Position numbers and translations under genes: made by a program
Shown: piece by piece, positions 1 to 7,906 of the stretch
Position numbering within the stretch: position 1 is the first letter of the stretch
Layout: every line of letters starts with the position of its first letter
Notes under the pieces: model-generated
What the model was told of the DNA's origin: nothing
What the model saw: only the letters and a program-made list of their open reading frames with translations
The model's database searches: none
From: Candidatus Bathyarchaeota archaeon
GTDB taxonomy: Archaea; Thermoproteota; Bathyarchaeia; Bathyarchaeales; Bathyarchaeaceae
NCBI GenBank assembly: GCA_020348865.1
Contig: CP070754.1
Coordinates: forward strand, 730,725-763,229
Length of the DNA: 32,505 nt
Reading direction: 5' to 3'

Positions 1-330
1 ATGTCCTCTCTGCCCGCTCTTTTCTATATCCTGAGAACTCGTTGCCCCGCATTTGAGTCTCACGCCTTATGTCAGCTATTCTTTGAAAAATCTTTTCTCG
101 ATTCCCACTTGCGAGTGGTTGTTTTGCGGGGGGTATCTTCCAACATTATATCCTTCTCTTGCTGTAAAACATCTTTTATGAGTTCACGTTTATTAGTTTT
201 CTTGCTTTTCGATACAGTTTCTTGGGAACACTCACTTTTCCGTAGAAACTGCTCGGGCTCACATGAAGCCCGCAGGTGTGGATCACTTTCGGTTTGATTG
301 TTGGCTCGGCTTCACATAGCTGTAAAGCAT
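1..330 (-). pseudogene. Possible broken gene downstream of rpo4, running off the window edge
   Basis: No intact reading frame spans this stretch. On the minus strand an ATG at 330 sits directly on the rpo4 stop, behind AAGGAG, and starts a short frame (MLYSYVKPSQQSNRK). A polar frame then continues one register over (for example KKTNKRELIKDVLQQEKDIM), and a third frame, again one base over, reads REKIFQRIADIRRETQMRGN and stays open to the window edge. Joining them needs two single-base insertions. The family is not recognised. The product looks charged and low in complexity, so this could also be non-coding. The plus-strand frame over the same bases is Ser/Cys/Phe-rich and looks like an antisense artefact. 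A small inverted repeat (CGGGCT/AGCCCG) lies at 254-272. Confidence 0.25.
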
Positions 331-675
331 TTACTCCTTTTTCTGGTACTTGTTTAGGAAAGCAAGTATTGCTTCCAGCTTGGAGGTTTCCACAATCTTA
401 TGTCCACCAGCCAGAAAGACTCGAATCTCCTCTATGCTTTTGGGCATGCAGTTGACTATTTGAACCGCCTCCTCTTCTTCCATTCCAAAACGCTCGATAA
501 GTTTCTTTGCTATCTCTCCTGCAATTCTCGGATCGACCTTAGAGAATTTTGCTGCGTAATCCAGCGATCTCCGCTGGAGCCGGTCAAGCTGCTCTTCTCC
601 TATTGATTCCAGTATTTTCTTTACCTCTGGAATTGTGACTACATGTTTTTTTGTTGTTTTTCCACGCATTTTCAT
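331..675 (-). CDS. rpo4: DNA-directed RNA polymerase subunit Rpo4 (RpoF)
   Basis: This 114-residue protein matches the archaeal Rpb4/RpoF family in size and pattern. It has a Lys-rich N-terminus, a 'TIPEVKKIL' helix and a C-terminal helical HRDC-like region that includes 'EEEAVQIVNCMPKSIEEIRVFLAG'. In the family, Rpo4 pairs with Rpo7 to form the stalk of archaeal RNA polymerase, which binds emerging RNA and helps open-complex formation. The start codon overlaps the stop of rpl21e by four bases (ATGA), indicating translational coupling. It is the last recognisable gene of the srp54-pus10-rpl21e-rpo4 operon. The L21e/Rpo4 neighbourhood is common in archaea, which supports the call. Confidence 0.93.
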   Translation of the reverse strand: MKMRGKTTKKHVVTIPEVKKILESIGEEQLDRLQRRSLDYAAKFSKVDPRIAGEIAKKLIERFGMEEEEAVQIVNCMPKSIEEIRVFLAGGHKIVETSKLEAILAFLNKYQKKE

Positions 676-971
676 CCCCCTGCATGAGGTTCTAGATGTT
701 CTGGACGGACAATTATCTCTTTTACCGCTTTTCCCTGCGTGACGTTTACGACATAGGCTCTACCTTTTTTGTCGGCTATGACACCGACTCTTCCATGGTA
801 TCTTCGGTGTGGCATGCCTTTGTGAACACTTGGATCAATCTTGACCACTATTTTCTCCCCAGGGCGATATTCATAGAGGATTTTGCTAAGGCCCGTTTTT
901 CCCCGTTCTCTAGGTTTTCTCCTCAGAAGAGAACGTGTCTTTGCACGATATCCCTTTGACTTTCCTGGCAT
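672..971 (-). CDS. rpl21e: 50S ribosomal protein L21e
   Basis: The 99-residue basic protein starts MPGKSKGYRAKTRSLLRRKPRERGKTGLSK in pieces typical of archaeal/eukaryotic L21e. It continues with the family's 'YRPGEKIVVKIDPSVHKGMPHRRYHGRVG' type segment (residues about 34-63) and an SH3-like C-terminal half. It is a large-subunit ribosomal protein that binds rRNA. Its ATG shares one base with the TAA stop of pus10 (TAATG), and its own stop overlaps rpo4, so the three genes are tightly coupled. Length and start agree with the family. Confidence 0.96.
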   Translation of the reverse strand: MPGKSKGYRAKTRSLLRRKPRERGKTGLSKILYEYRPGEKIVVKIDPSVHKGMPHRRYHGRVGVIADKKGRAYVVNVTQGKAVKEIIVRPEHLEPHAGG

Positions 972-2299
972 TAAGGTTCTCCCGCAATCACGTTTAGAAC
1001 ATCCAGTTCCAGAGGTGCTGCCTTCGCGGCGATAACCTTGGTCACATTGGGGTTGGTGCGACCTTCATCGCCTGTTATTAATTCTTTAATGTAAAGTCCT
1101 CCTTGACAGTGGATTCTCATTTCCACACAGTTGGGCCTTAACCTTTCTATTTTCGTCTTATATATGTACCTTTCTCGGATTCGATCTGCTCTTCTGTGCA
1201 AGACACGTAGAGGAGTTTGTTGACGAATAACTGTATTGGAAAAGACCTTCTCTAGGGCTCCTAGCTCTTCGTCACCAATGTTTCTATTGAACCCAACAAT
1301 CGCTTTGTAGATCTTTTCTGCTGTTTCTGCCTTTTTCAGCTTTCGAACCATGTCTCTATTAGTGACTCTTAAACCGAGAACTTTCACCTTGCCCCCCGCT
1401 TGTTTATTAATCGTTCGCGCAAGACTTCGCAAGTTCATGAACCGCTTTCTGGGTTTTTTGACTTCTATAACGAAAGGTCTTCCACGCCCTAGCATGCGAG
1501 CATCAATATCCTCTCGTCCAGCCGCATGAAATGCAGTGCCTTCTCCATAAGTTCTTCGTAATGTTGGCCCCGCAATGATTTCTTCCACCGATTCGGGGTA
1601 CATCTTCCCGGTCCAATTGCATTGTGGGCATCCTCTTCCTCTACATTCTCGGCAATGCCATTTGGACTGCGGTATTCCCCGAATTAGTTTTTTGTATTTA
1701 CCCATAATATATAATGGATTTACTTGGAGCACGACTTGTTTCGTGAACGGATTAATAAGGACTACAACCTCCGGTCTTGCATATTCCGTTGTTTTCCGTG
1801 TCATTTCTGAAAGTTTCTTTCCAATAGTGCGACTGAATTCGTTCCGCATATTTTCTCCGTGTTTCACCTCGAATTCAGCCTTGAATTCGTCTTCTCTTTC
1901 CTCGATTCTGGTTGGCAGTTCTATGCCGACTAGAAATGTGTTATATTCGTAATTCTGCAGTTCTTCCACTGAATGATCCACTAGTTCCTGTGTTAGTTCA
2001 AATCGTCCCTCGCAGAGATGGCATACCCGCCTTTTCCCAACTCTCTTTCTCAGCTTTCTTAATATTTCGCTAGCCATATCGAAAGCCCCATTTTCTGCTA
2101 TTTTTCTGAGGAGTGAAACGCCCGCCCTTTCCCCTAGGAGAGACAACTGATGGGCTTTCATGGTTAATGTTAGCTTGATGGCTTCACCACGTTGTCCGTT
2201 GTCTACTCCATAGCCAACGAGAGCGAATTGCCTTCCCAAGCAGTTATTGCATAGGGCATATCTCTCAAGCGTTCTTTGTGCCATTTCAAGGATTTGCAT
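971..2299 (-). CDS. pus10: tRNA pseudouridine synthase Pus10
   Basis: About 442 residues, matching archaeal Pus10, which makes pseudouridine at positions 54/55 of tRNA. The N-terminal THUMP-like zinc module is visible as 'CNNC' near residue 17 and 'CHLC' near residue 93. A second Cys cluster (CRECRGRGCPQC) follows in the catalytic half. The catalytic-loop region is 'HAAGREDIDARMLGRGRPF', where the Asp of the DxxxLG-type motif lies. I chose the ATG at 2299 rather than an in-frame one 30 bases upstream: GAGGTGG sits 5-6 bases before it, and the protein then begins MQILEMAQRTLERY as homologues do. It lies 52 bases after srp54 and overlaps rpl21e. Confidence 0.92.
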   Translation of the reverse strand: MQILEMAQRTLERYALCNNCLGRQFALVGYGVDNGQRGEAIKLTLTMKAHQLSLLGERAGVSLLRKIAENGAFDMASEILRKLRKRVGKRRVCHLCEGRFELTQELVDHSVEELQNYEYNTFLVGIELPTRIEEREDEFKAEFEVKHGENMRNEFSRTIGKKLSEMTRKTTEYARPEVVVLINPFTKQVVLQVNPLYIMGKYKKLIRGIPQSKWHCRECRGRGCPQCNWTGKMYPESVEEIIAGPTLRRTYGEGTAFHAAGREDIDARMLGRGRPFVIEVKKPRKRFMNLRSLARTINKQAGGKVKVLGLRVTNRDMVRKLKKAETAEKIYKAIVGFNRNIGDEELGALEKVFSNTVIRQQTPLRVLHRRADRIRERYIYKTKIERLRPNCVEMRIHCQGGLYIKELITGDEGRTNPNVTKVIAAKAAPLELDVLNVIAGEP

Positions 2300-2351
2300 G
2301 GGAACCACCTCTCTTCCACTTGAGCACACTATACCTTTCTGGCGATGTTGT

Positions 2352-3680
2352 CTACTGCTTCATGCGAAGCTTTTTTCCGAAAAATGGAACCTTCTTCCTC
2401 CTTAAGGTTTTCATCATTTTTTTCATCATTGTATGTTGTTTAACAAGTTCCTTTACTTCTTTCTCGTTAGTGCCTGATCCCCGAGCTACGCGTCGTATTC
2501 TGGAGGCGTTCAGGATTTTCGGTTTCTCCCGCTCAGCCGGTGTCATTGATTCAATTATTACCTTCCACTTCTTTAGGCGGTTCTCAGCGATTTCCATCTG
2601 ATCTTCAGGTATGTTGTAAGAAAAGCCAGGGATCATCTTCAGGAGATGTCGAAATGGTCCCATTCTTTTCATGGATTCGAATTGTTCATACATGTCCGTG
2701 AGGGTGAATCTACCGCTCAGAAAAGCCTGCATCTTCTTTTCAGGGACCTTCACCTCTGCTTGACGCACCTTTTCAACGAGTGTTTCGAGGTCGCCCATGC
2801 CTAGCAATCTGCCTACGAATCGTGATGGAACAAAAGGTTCAATATTGTTGATTTTTTCGCCAGTTCCAATGAATTTTATGGGGGCGCCTATGGCTGCGAC
2901 GGCTGAGAGTGCACCGCCTCCCCTCCCGGAACCGTCTAGTTTTGCGACGAATATTGAGCCGATTGGAGTGGCTTCATGGAACGCCTTTGCTTGTGTTGCC
3001 GCTTGTTGACCTATGGTTCCGTCTATCACCAAGATTACCTCGGTGGGGCTGACTGCTTTCTCCATTTCTTTCATTTCTTTGATTAGGCCTGTCTCGTCTT
3101 TGTGTCGTCCCGCTGTGTCAATGAGGGTTATATCGTAGTCGACAAATTGTTCTAGCCCATCTCTCGCAACAGCAACGGGTTCTTCTGCTTTTGGGTTTCC
3201 GTAGATGGGAACATTGATGCGTTTTGCTAATTGTTCCAGTTGTGCAAACGCGCCAGGTCTATAGGTGTCTGTGCAGACAAGCGCCACTTTCAATCCTCTT
3301 TTCTGAAAGTACCTAGCAAGTTTTGCTGCAGCCGTAGTTTTGCCTGAGCCTTGTATTCCCACAAGCATGAGCGTGTTTCTTTTTCCAGTCTTTATGTTTA
3401 GGGAAGCGGGATTCTCACCCAAAAAGCGCGTGAGCTCTTCGTAGACTACCTTTATTACGTGTTCTCTTCTGGAGACCCCTAGTGGAAGTTTTTCTCCAAG
3501 AGCTCTGTCTTCCATTTGCTTTGAGATTTCAAGAACGAGTTTTACATTAACATCCGCTTGGAGCAACGCCCGTTGAATGTCGCGGACCAACTCCTTTACA
3601 GTGGCTTCATCTATGACCGCGGCTCGGAAGACCTTCCTTATTGCACTGTAAAGACCTTTTCCCAATGTCTGGAGTACCAT
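2352..3680 (-). CDS. srp54: Signal recognition particle 54 kDa protein
   Basis: 442 residues with the complete SRP54 architecture: an N-terminal four-helix N domain (about 1-95), a Ras-like G domain (about 100-295) and a Met-rich M domain (about 300-442). The G domain shows the P-loop GIQGSGKTT (108-116), DTYRPGAF (about 138-145), DTAGRH (188-193) and [11 protein letters not shown] (about 246-256). The M domain contains '[20 protein letters not shown]' and a Met-rich, basic C-terminus ([13 protein letters not shown]). SRP54 is the GTPase that binds signal sequences and SRP RNA to target ribosomes to the Sec translocon. It is the first gene of the operon that continues into pus10, rpl21e and rpo4. 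Confidence 0.98.
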   Translation of the reverse strand: MVLQTLGKGLYSAIRKVFRAAVIDEATVKELVRDIQRALLQADVNVKLVLEISKQMEDRALGEKLPLGVSRREHVIKVVYEELTRFLGENPASLNIKTGKRNTLMLVGIQGSGKTTAAAKLARYFQKRGLKVALVCTDTYRPGAFAQLEQLAKRINVPIYGNPKAEEPVAVARDGLEQFVDYDITLIDTAGRHKDETGLIKEMKEMEKAVSPTEVILVIDGTIGQQAATQAKAFHEATPIGSIFVAKLDGSGRGGGALSAVAAIGAPIKFIGTGEKINNIEPFVPSRFVGRLLGMGDLETLVEKVRQAEVKVPEKKMQAFLSGRFTLTDMYEQFESMKRMGPFRHLLKMIPGFSYNIPEDQMEIAENRLKKWKVIIESMTPAEREKPKILNASRIRRVARGSGTNEKEVKELVKQHTMMKKMMKTLRRKKVPFFGKKLRMKQ

Positions 3681-3734
3681 CGTTATCCGTTGCTCTCCAT
3701 TTTCTCAGGTCGTATTCATTCTCTTTTCTCATAC

Positions 3735-3746
3735 CTATTTATTAAG
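3735..3746 (-). promoter_or_regulatory. Archaeal TATA-type promoter of the srp54 operon
   Basis: On the minus strand the sequence CTTAATAAATAG lies about 60 bases upstream of the srp54 ATG. An archaeal transcript starting about 26 bases downstream would leave a leader of roughly 35 bases. The position fits, but no start site has been measured. Confidence 0.45.
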
Positions 3747-4035
3747 TGAGTTATTGTTTAGAAATGAGACAAGCACGAGATGATAACCTCCATAATTGCG
3801 CTCGAATGGTCTATTCCGTGAAGGCTCGAAACTGTCCGCTCAATGGAGTTCTAGAGTAAATCTATGAACAAAATGTGGAAGCAACTGTATGGTTTTGCTT
3901 ATGGTTTCTTATGTAAGGATGGCTAAACCCCTTGAGAAACTAGAGGGGGGCCTCTGTTTTGGTGTTGTTTTCAATGCTCCCACGCTGACATAGTTTCATG
4001 TTATCCTACGTTAAGAAATCTAAGAAAAGAACAGG
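3747..4035. other. Intergenic stretch without a recognisable gene
   Basis: Between the srp54 promoter and the small ORF at 4036 I see no supported gene. A 31-codon frame at 3764-3859 (plus) has no ribosome-binding site and no recognisable content. No tRNA, C/D-box pair or SRP/RNase P RNA signature was found. Confidence 0.5.
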
Positions 4036-4239
4036 ATGCCTGGTGTTGCAGAAGGGTCTACAGTAAGAGACTGTAAGAAGAACTCCAAGAAATTCGTTAA
4101 GGAGTTGAGCAACGTTTCTAAGAAATTTAAGAAAGGAGCTAAGAACGGGGTGGAGGGTTCGACGCCTTCGAAGGAAGAGAGGACGGTTAAACCCTGCTTC
4201 TCCAAGGAATGTGACAAGCAAACCAAGAAAGATTTCTAG
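4036..4239 (+). CDS. Doubtful small Lys-rich ORF
   Basis: The frame encodes 67 residues, strongly basic (for example KKNSKKFVKELSNVSKKFKK), with two cysteines near the C-terminus (KPCFSKEC). The coding strand is purine-rich, as in real genes of this window, whereas the two overlapping minus-strand frames give Leu/Phe-rich products that look like shadows. There is no clear ribosome-binding site and no recognised family. An AACTCC/GGAGTT inverted repeat lies inside it, so the segment could instead be an RNA gene or nothing. The call rests only on composition. Confidence 0.25.
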   Translation: MPGVAEGSTVRDCKKNSKKFVKELSNVSKKFKKGAKNGVEGSTPSKEERTVKPCFSKECDKQTKKDF

Positions 4240-4423
4240 GGCAAAGAAAGAAGTCGAAACACCAGATACACTCCTCGCATGCGGAGCAACTGAGCAAAAT
4301 ATGAGCAGGCTCTATTTGCTATTTGGAAGATTGCAGCAACCGGGTGGAGTGTTCGTCTGAATAAAATATGAGCGCAGAGAAGAATCAGGTATAAGCAAAC
4401 CACGAAAATGTGTCTAGGGCAGA
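4240..4423. repeat. Intergenic stretch with an 11-base direct repeat
   Basis: AAAATATGAGC occurs at 4296-4306 and again at 4363-4373, 67 bases apart. The palindrome CGCATGCG lies just upstream (about 4277-4284). No gene is visible, and the function is unknown. Confidence 0.35.
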
Positions 4424-4834
4424 TTACCCTTTCGTCCGCGTTATTTTTGTCCTTCCCAGGATGCGCCAGAATTCAACTTCAATGCCTGAGATAAGTCTTG
4501 ACTTCAGCTTTTCCTCTTCAGGCAATGGGGCTTCGAATATTTCGTATGTTTCGAGGTCCATCACCTGGACAGCTGAGGGCAACATTGCGACTATTTGCCC
4601 TCCTTTCTTTTCAATCATAGGCACTTCAACTTGTGCGCTAACTGGCTTGACTAGGGTTCTTTTAGCTGCGTCAAATGCGCCTATGGCCACTATTCTCGCC
4701 TTTGCGGAGCCGTGCTTTCCTGGTTTTGACTTTGTCAGGCTGACAATGCGACATGGCTCTCCGTCAATCATTATATAACTGCCAATTCTTAAGGCTCCTA
4801 ACTCCATTGGCTTGCTCATTTCCCTGTCCCTCAT
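4424..4834 (-). CDS. eif5a: Translation initiation factor 5A (aIF5A)
   Basis: About 136 residues with the two-domain eIF5A fold: an N-terminal SH3-like domain and a C-terminal OB domain (from about residue 75, 'VSAQVEVPMIEKKGGQIVAM'). The hypusination loop is intact, 'SKPGKHGSAKA', with the modified lysine at residue 40. In this family deoxyhypusine/hypusine is required to relieve stalled ribosomes, for example at proline runs. I took the ATG at 4834 because AAGGAG lies nine bases upstream. An in-frame ATG at 4819 (MSKPMELG) resembles the start of many homologues and is the alternative; the first in-frame ATG at 4864 looks too early. It is divergent from NAD kinase. Confidence 0.95.
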   Translation of the reverse strand: MRDREMSKPMELGALRIGSYIMIDGEPCRIVSLTKSKPGKHGSAKARIVAIGAFDAAKRTLVKPVSAQVEVPMIEKKGGQIVAMLPSAVQVMDLETYEIFEAPLPEEEKLKSRLISGIEVEFWRILGRTKITRTKG

Positions 4835-4899
4835 CACACAGCACTCCTTACAACGCGGTTTCATACATTAAGGTATCGCTGCAGTAACACTGGATTATC

Positions 4900-4909
4900 C
4901 TTTAAATAC
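4900..4909. promoter_or_regulatory. Shared TATA element between divergent aIF5A and NAD kinase genes
   Basis: CTTTAAATAC reads as a TATA box in either direction because TTTAAA is palindromic. Start sites about 26 bases away on each side would give leaders of about 45 bases (aIF5A) and 49 bases (NAD kinase, ATG at 4980). Another AT-rich hexamer, TTATAT, lies at about 4928 on the plus strand. Confidence 0.4.
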
Positions 4910-4979
4910 CTAGCTTTCAGCATTCTCTTATATCGGGTTCAGGCAGTAAATGCCATCTATAACGTTGGAGGATAAACAA

Positions 4980-5825
4980 ATGTTTAACGCAGTGGGGCTA
5001 GTTGCACGCATTGACCGTAAAACTGCGTTGGGACTTGCGACCAAACTGGTAGCTCACCTGGAAGCTAGAGGATTAGACATATTTCTTGAACCTGAATTAG
5101 CAAGACATATCAACAGAACTGAAAACACTGTCCCACTGAAAAAAATGAAAGCTGATCTGATTGCGATAGTAGGTGGCGACGGCACTATCCTTAGGACATG
5201 CCTTCAGATTCCTAAGCCTGAGCCTCCCATTCTGGCTATTAATATGGGTGTAAGAGGCTTCCTAGCAGAGGTCAATCCTGAGGAAGGATTAGATGCCTTG
5301 GACAAATGTCTGGAAGGAAGATTTACGCTTGAGCATTATATGAAGCTCGCGTCTTCTGTAGCAGGCACTCGACTGCCTGACGCTTTGAATGAGATTTTCT
5401 TCACGTCTCACATGCCAGCCAAGCTTTTGCACGTCAGAATATCAAGGGACGACGAGTCGATAGCGGAATGCCGAGCTGATGGTGTTGTGATTGCGTCTCA
5501 GGTTGGGTCAACAGGATATTCACTGTCTGGAGGTGGCCCAGTGTTAGACCCTGAGGTTAGCGCTTTCGTTTTGACCCCTATCTGTCCGCTCACCAAGTTT
5601 CATCCTGTAGTCTTTTCAGCGGAGTCCACCATAAGGATTGAACTCCTCAAGCCCAAAAGGGGGGTCGTGGTGATAGACGGTGATTACCAAATGAGTATAG
5701 AACCGGAAAGTCCTCATATAACCGTCAAAAAGTCAGAGTATGAATCTTCTTTCGTTCGGTTTAAAGGCAGTTTCTATAACCGTTTGAAGGGTAGGCTTCT
5801 TTTCTCAAGAGGGGAAGGGTTCTGA
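4980..5825 (+). CDS. nadK: NAD kinase
   Basis: 281 residues of the ATP-NAD kinase family (Pfam NAD_kinase), which phosphorylates NAD+ to NADP+. The GGDGT motif is at residues 65-69 (AIVGGDGTILR), followed by 'NMGVRGFLAEV' (about 88-98). The second conserved motif 'GSTGYSLSGGGP' falls near residue 185, and 'LTPICPL' follows. The start at 4980 is chosen because GGAGG sits eight bases upstream; an in-frame ATG 30 bases earlier has no ribosome-binding site. The next gene, nob1, begins at or just after its stop. NAD synthetase lies elsewhere in the same window (16566-17408), so NAD and NADP synthesis steps are both represented. Confidence 0.95.
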   Translation: MFNAVGLVARIDRKTALGLATKLVAHLEARGLDIFLEPELARHINRTENTVPLKKMKADLIAIVGGDGTILRTCLQIPKPEPPILAINMGVRGFLAEVNPEEGLDALDKCLEGRFTLEHYMKLASSVAGTRLPDALNEIFFTSHMPAKLLHVRISRDDESIAECRADGVVIASQVGSTGYSLSGGGPVLDPEVSAFVLTPICPLTKFHPVVFSAESTIRIELLKPKRGVVVIDGDYQMSIEPESPHITVKKSEYESSFVRFKGSFYNRLKGRLLFSRGEGF

Positions 5826-5851
5826 CCGCGGTCAAGAGGAAAGTTCTTGTC

Positions 5852-6355
5852 TTGGACACTTCAGCGTTCATTGCTGGTTTTGACCCTCTCTCAATTGATG
5901 ATCAACAATACTCGGCTCCTATGGTGGAAAAAGAACTCTTTGCGGATTCTATGCCCTGCGTACGGTTCAACGCAGCGGTTGAAGAGGGAAGCTTGAAGGT
6001 TAGGACCCCAAGTATATCTTTCCTGAAAGAGATTGAGGAAGCTTCAAAGAAGGTTGGAGATTTACTCCTTTCCAACGCGGACCAGCAGGTTTTGGCTCTG
6101 GCTTCTGAACTAAAGGATGAAGGTTATGATCCGCTGATTGTCACGGATGATTATTCTATTCAGAATGTAGCTCATTTGGTCGGAGTGGAATTCGCTTCCC
6201 TCATAACCTTTGGCATAAGGTTTCGGTTGTATTGGATTAAGTATTGCCCAGCTTGTCATCGAAAATATCCTTCGGATTACAAACACAAATGTTGTGAAGT
6301 TTGTGGCACTAGTCTCAAGAGGAGACCCTTGAAGAGAAAGAGAGTGAGAAGATAG
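5852..6355 (+). CDS. nob1: Endoribonuclease Nob1 (PIN domain plus zinc ribbon), start uncertain
   Basis: The 167 residues from TTG at 5852 contain a PIN nuclease domain, with Asp in 'DTSAFIAGF' and acidic residues in 'VTDDYSIQNVA'. A C-terminal zinc ribbon, CPAC-x13-CCEVC, and a very basic tail (KRRPLKRKRVRR) follow. Nob1 matures the 3' end of 16S rRNA late in small-subunit assembly. The start is odd: the frame upstream encodes VKRKVLVL, the expected first beta strand of a PIN domain, but has no ATG, GTG or TTG. The only near-start is CTG at 5822, which overlaps the NAD kinase stop (CTGA) behind GGGGAAGGG. Using TTG 5852 would remove that strand, so true initiation is probably upstream. Confidence 0.9.
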   Translation: MDTSAFIAGFDPLSIDDQQYSAPMVEKELFADSMPCVRFNAAVEEGSLKVRTPSISFLKEIEEASKKVGDLLLSNADQQVLALASELKDEGYDPLIVTDDYSIQNVAHLVGVEFASLITFGIRFRLYWIKYCPACHRKYPSDYKHKCCEVCGTSLKRRPLKRKRVRR

Positions 6356-6454
6356 AAGAGATGTGGCTCAAAATGCCTTTTCTGCGAATCCACGTTCAGA
6401 TCAGACTGGTTATTTGTGCTCCACGTGTAAAATCTGAATTCAAGTCAAGGAGTT

Positions 6455-6625
6455 TGGCGCCGGGGAAGGGATTTGAACCCTTGAGGCTCAAAGAGCCACT
6501 GGATCTCGACTCTGCCCCTTTTCCTTGGGCGCTATTGATAGGGAAAAAGGTGTCCAGCGCATTACCACTCTGCCACCCCGTATTGAGACATAGAACGCTT
6601 GGCAACGGATGATCAACGCCCCGGC
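6455..6625 (-). tRNA. tRNA-Ser (CGA) with two apparent non-canonical introns
   Basis: Class II tRNA on the minus strand, with CCA encoded at 6457-6455. The T arm is AAGGG-TTCAAAT-CCCTT, the variable arm GGCTC-TTT-GAGCC, the discriminator G73, and the 3' acceptor strand CCCCGGC. The anticodon stem CTGGA/TCCAG encloses the loop CTCGAGA only if 42 bases (6551-6510) are removed between positions 32 and 33. The 5' acceptor strand GCCGGGG, which pairs 7/7, lies at 6625-6619, 43 bases (6618-6576) before T8. Without this second intron the stem would have two mismatches. Both introns fold: CCTTTTTCC pairs with GGAAAAGGG in the anticodon-loop intron, and GTTGA with TCAAT in the acceptor intron. The four-G repeat makes the exact acceptor junction ambiguous. 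Confidence 0.88.
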
Positions 6626-6656
6626 AAGTCTTCCCTAGACCATCAAAGCGGCTATG

Positions 6657-6668
6657 CATCTAAAAGCA
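6657..6668 (-). promoter_or_regulatory. Putative TATA box of tRNA-Ser
   Basis: Minus-strand TTTTAGATG lies about 35 bases upstream of the inferred tRNA 5' end at 6625. This spacing would give a short precursor leader, which supports placing the 5' end at 6625 rather than near 6580. Confidence 0.35.
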
Positions 6669-6747
6669 TTTTGTTCCCGGTACCCCGTTTGCCCAAGTTT
6701 TGCACCCAAGCTATTCGCAAACAGAAAATGTAACATGAGCTCAAGTC

Positions 6748-7728
6748 TCAAACAGATTTGGGCATCACCAAATCAGCGATATCAACGCCGTTGTCGTAAA
6801 TCCTACCTATCAAAGATGCCACGGCAAGAGCGCGAGCCGCAACATCAACAGGCAAACCGCCAGCAGTACTCTCAACTTCTCCAAACATAGAAGAGATTTT
6901 ATCTTGTTTGTCTCCTACAGACTGAGCTAACTCAACATCACGAGAAAATAAGGCCTTCAAAGCATCTTCGTGCGAGTTATAGACTTGCCTATGAAAATGC
7001 AGGACAAGTTGTAACAAGTTCTCTGGAAGCTTTGTACCCTTTAGCCTAGTCGCTTTCCCGGCAATCTGGACGGAATAGTCACCGATTGACTCGACTAAGC
7101 TCGCCGTCAAACGATAATCCAAACAGTCGATGGGAAGAACCTCTAACTTCTCGCTCAAACTTGGATCCTGAACAACCGTCCGCAGACAACGTACCAGAAG
7201 AAAATATAGTCGATTAACCTCGTTATCCCTCGCAATCACATTCTCAGCCAAATGCTCATCCCCCTCAACCAAAGCAGTCACGGCATCGCGATGCATACCA
7301 GACGCAATAGAATATTCACGACGAAGGATCTTCCTAGGCGGAAAGGTGGAGGGTTCCAAGAGACACCGCATGACGATTTTGGAATAGTCTTCTTCAACTA
7401 TTTCCAAACCAACCAAACGACTTGACACCTGCTTAACGCAATCACGATTAACAGAATTTATCCTTGCCTTTCCCTCAACACGAATAACGTCACAACCCAA
7501 CAGGTACTTCCCAACAATCTCACGATCAAGGAACGGAGAAGGCCGAATTATAGCCACCCGTGGAATTTGCGCTACATAATATTTTGGATTGATACAAAGC
7601 CTTCCATCAGCCATTTCAGAAATCGCAACAACGGAACTACGTTGAAGCCCGCTTCTCTCCGCCCATTCCTTAGGCACGCATACAAAGAAGGTGCCACCAC
7701 TTGTCCTTTGGACTTTTCTCAAATCCAT
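6748..7728 (-). CDS. PhoU-domain regulator with N-terminal AbrB/SpoVT-like DNA-binding domain
   Basis: 326 residues. The N-terminal 45 residues (MDLRKVQRTSGGTFFVCVPKEWAER in pieces) have the swapped-hairpin AbrB/SpoVT pattern. Residues from about 110 onward are long helices of the PhoU type, with two acidic repeats such as 'ALVEGDEHLAENVIARDNEVNRLYF' and 'ALFSRDVELAQSVGDKQDKI'. Archaeal proteins of this architecture are annotated as phosphate-uptake regulators. No pst phosphate-transport genes are visible here, so the target is unknown. GAGGG lies about eight bases before the ATG, and a TATA-like GTTTAGATAAG is near 7757-7767. The 3' end converges on the tRNA-Ser promoter region. Confidence 0.85.
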   Translation of the reverse strand: MDLRKVQRTSGGTFFVCVPKEWAERSGLQRSSVVAISEMADGRLCINPKYYVAQIPRVAIIRPSPFLDREIVGKYLLGCDVIRVEGKARINSVNRDCVKQVSSRLVGLEIVEEDYSKIVMRCLLEPSTFPPRKILRREYSIASGMHRDAVTALVEGDEHLAENVIARDNEVNRLYFLLVRCLRTVVQDPSLSEKLEVLPIDCLDYRLTASLVESIGDYSVQIAGKATRLKGTKLPENLLQLVLHFHRQVYNSHEDALKALFSRDVELAQSVGDKQDKISSMFGEVESTAGGLPVDVAARALAVASLIGRIYDNGVDIADLVMPKSV

Positions 7729-7906
7729 ATCAAACCCTCAAAGCCGGTGTCAACTTATCTAAACAACAGTCTATTATCAGGAGATAAAGGATTCCACGTT
7801 CGTTTTCAGCCCACTGACACAATTAAGTCCCTACAAGTCCGTACATACACAAAGCTGTTCCTATCTTTGTAATCACTGATGTATCCACGCTTTCAAATGC
7901 TGTAGC
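7729..7906. other. PhoU upstream region, no gene seen
   Basis: Contains the likely PhoU promoter (minus-strand GTTTAGATAAG at about 7757-7767). A plus-strand frame here is antisense to the phoU start and has no support. Confidence 0.4.

Noticed and set aside
1-297. Open plus-strand frame of 98 codons at the left edge
   Set aside because: Composition (Phe, Ser, Cys, Leu) is that of an antisense shadow; the purine-rich strand is the minus strand.
3777-3850. GATGATA as a C box of a C/D guide RNA
   Set aside because: No matching D, C' and D' boxes at the expected spacing.
4150-4175. T-arm-like hairpin GAGGG-TTCGACG-CCTTC
   Set aside because: No acceptor, D or anticodon arm at the right distance, so not a tRNA.
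4006-4226. Two overlapping minus-strand frames opposite the small Lys-rich ORF
   Set aside because: Leu/Phe-rich, no ribosome-binding site, and mutually overlapping; typical shadows.
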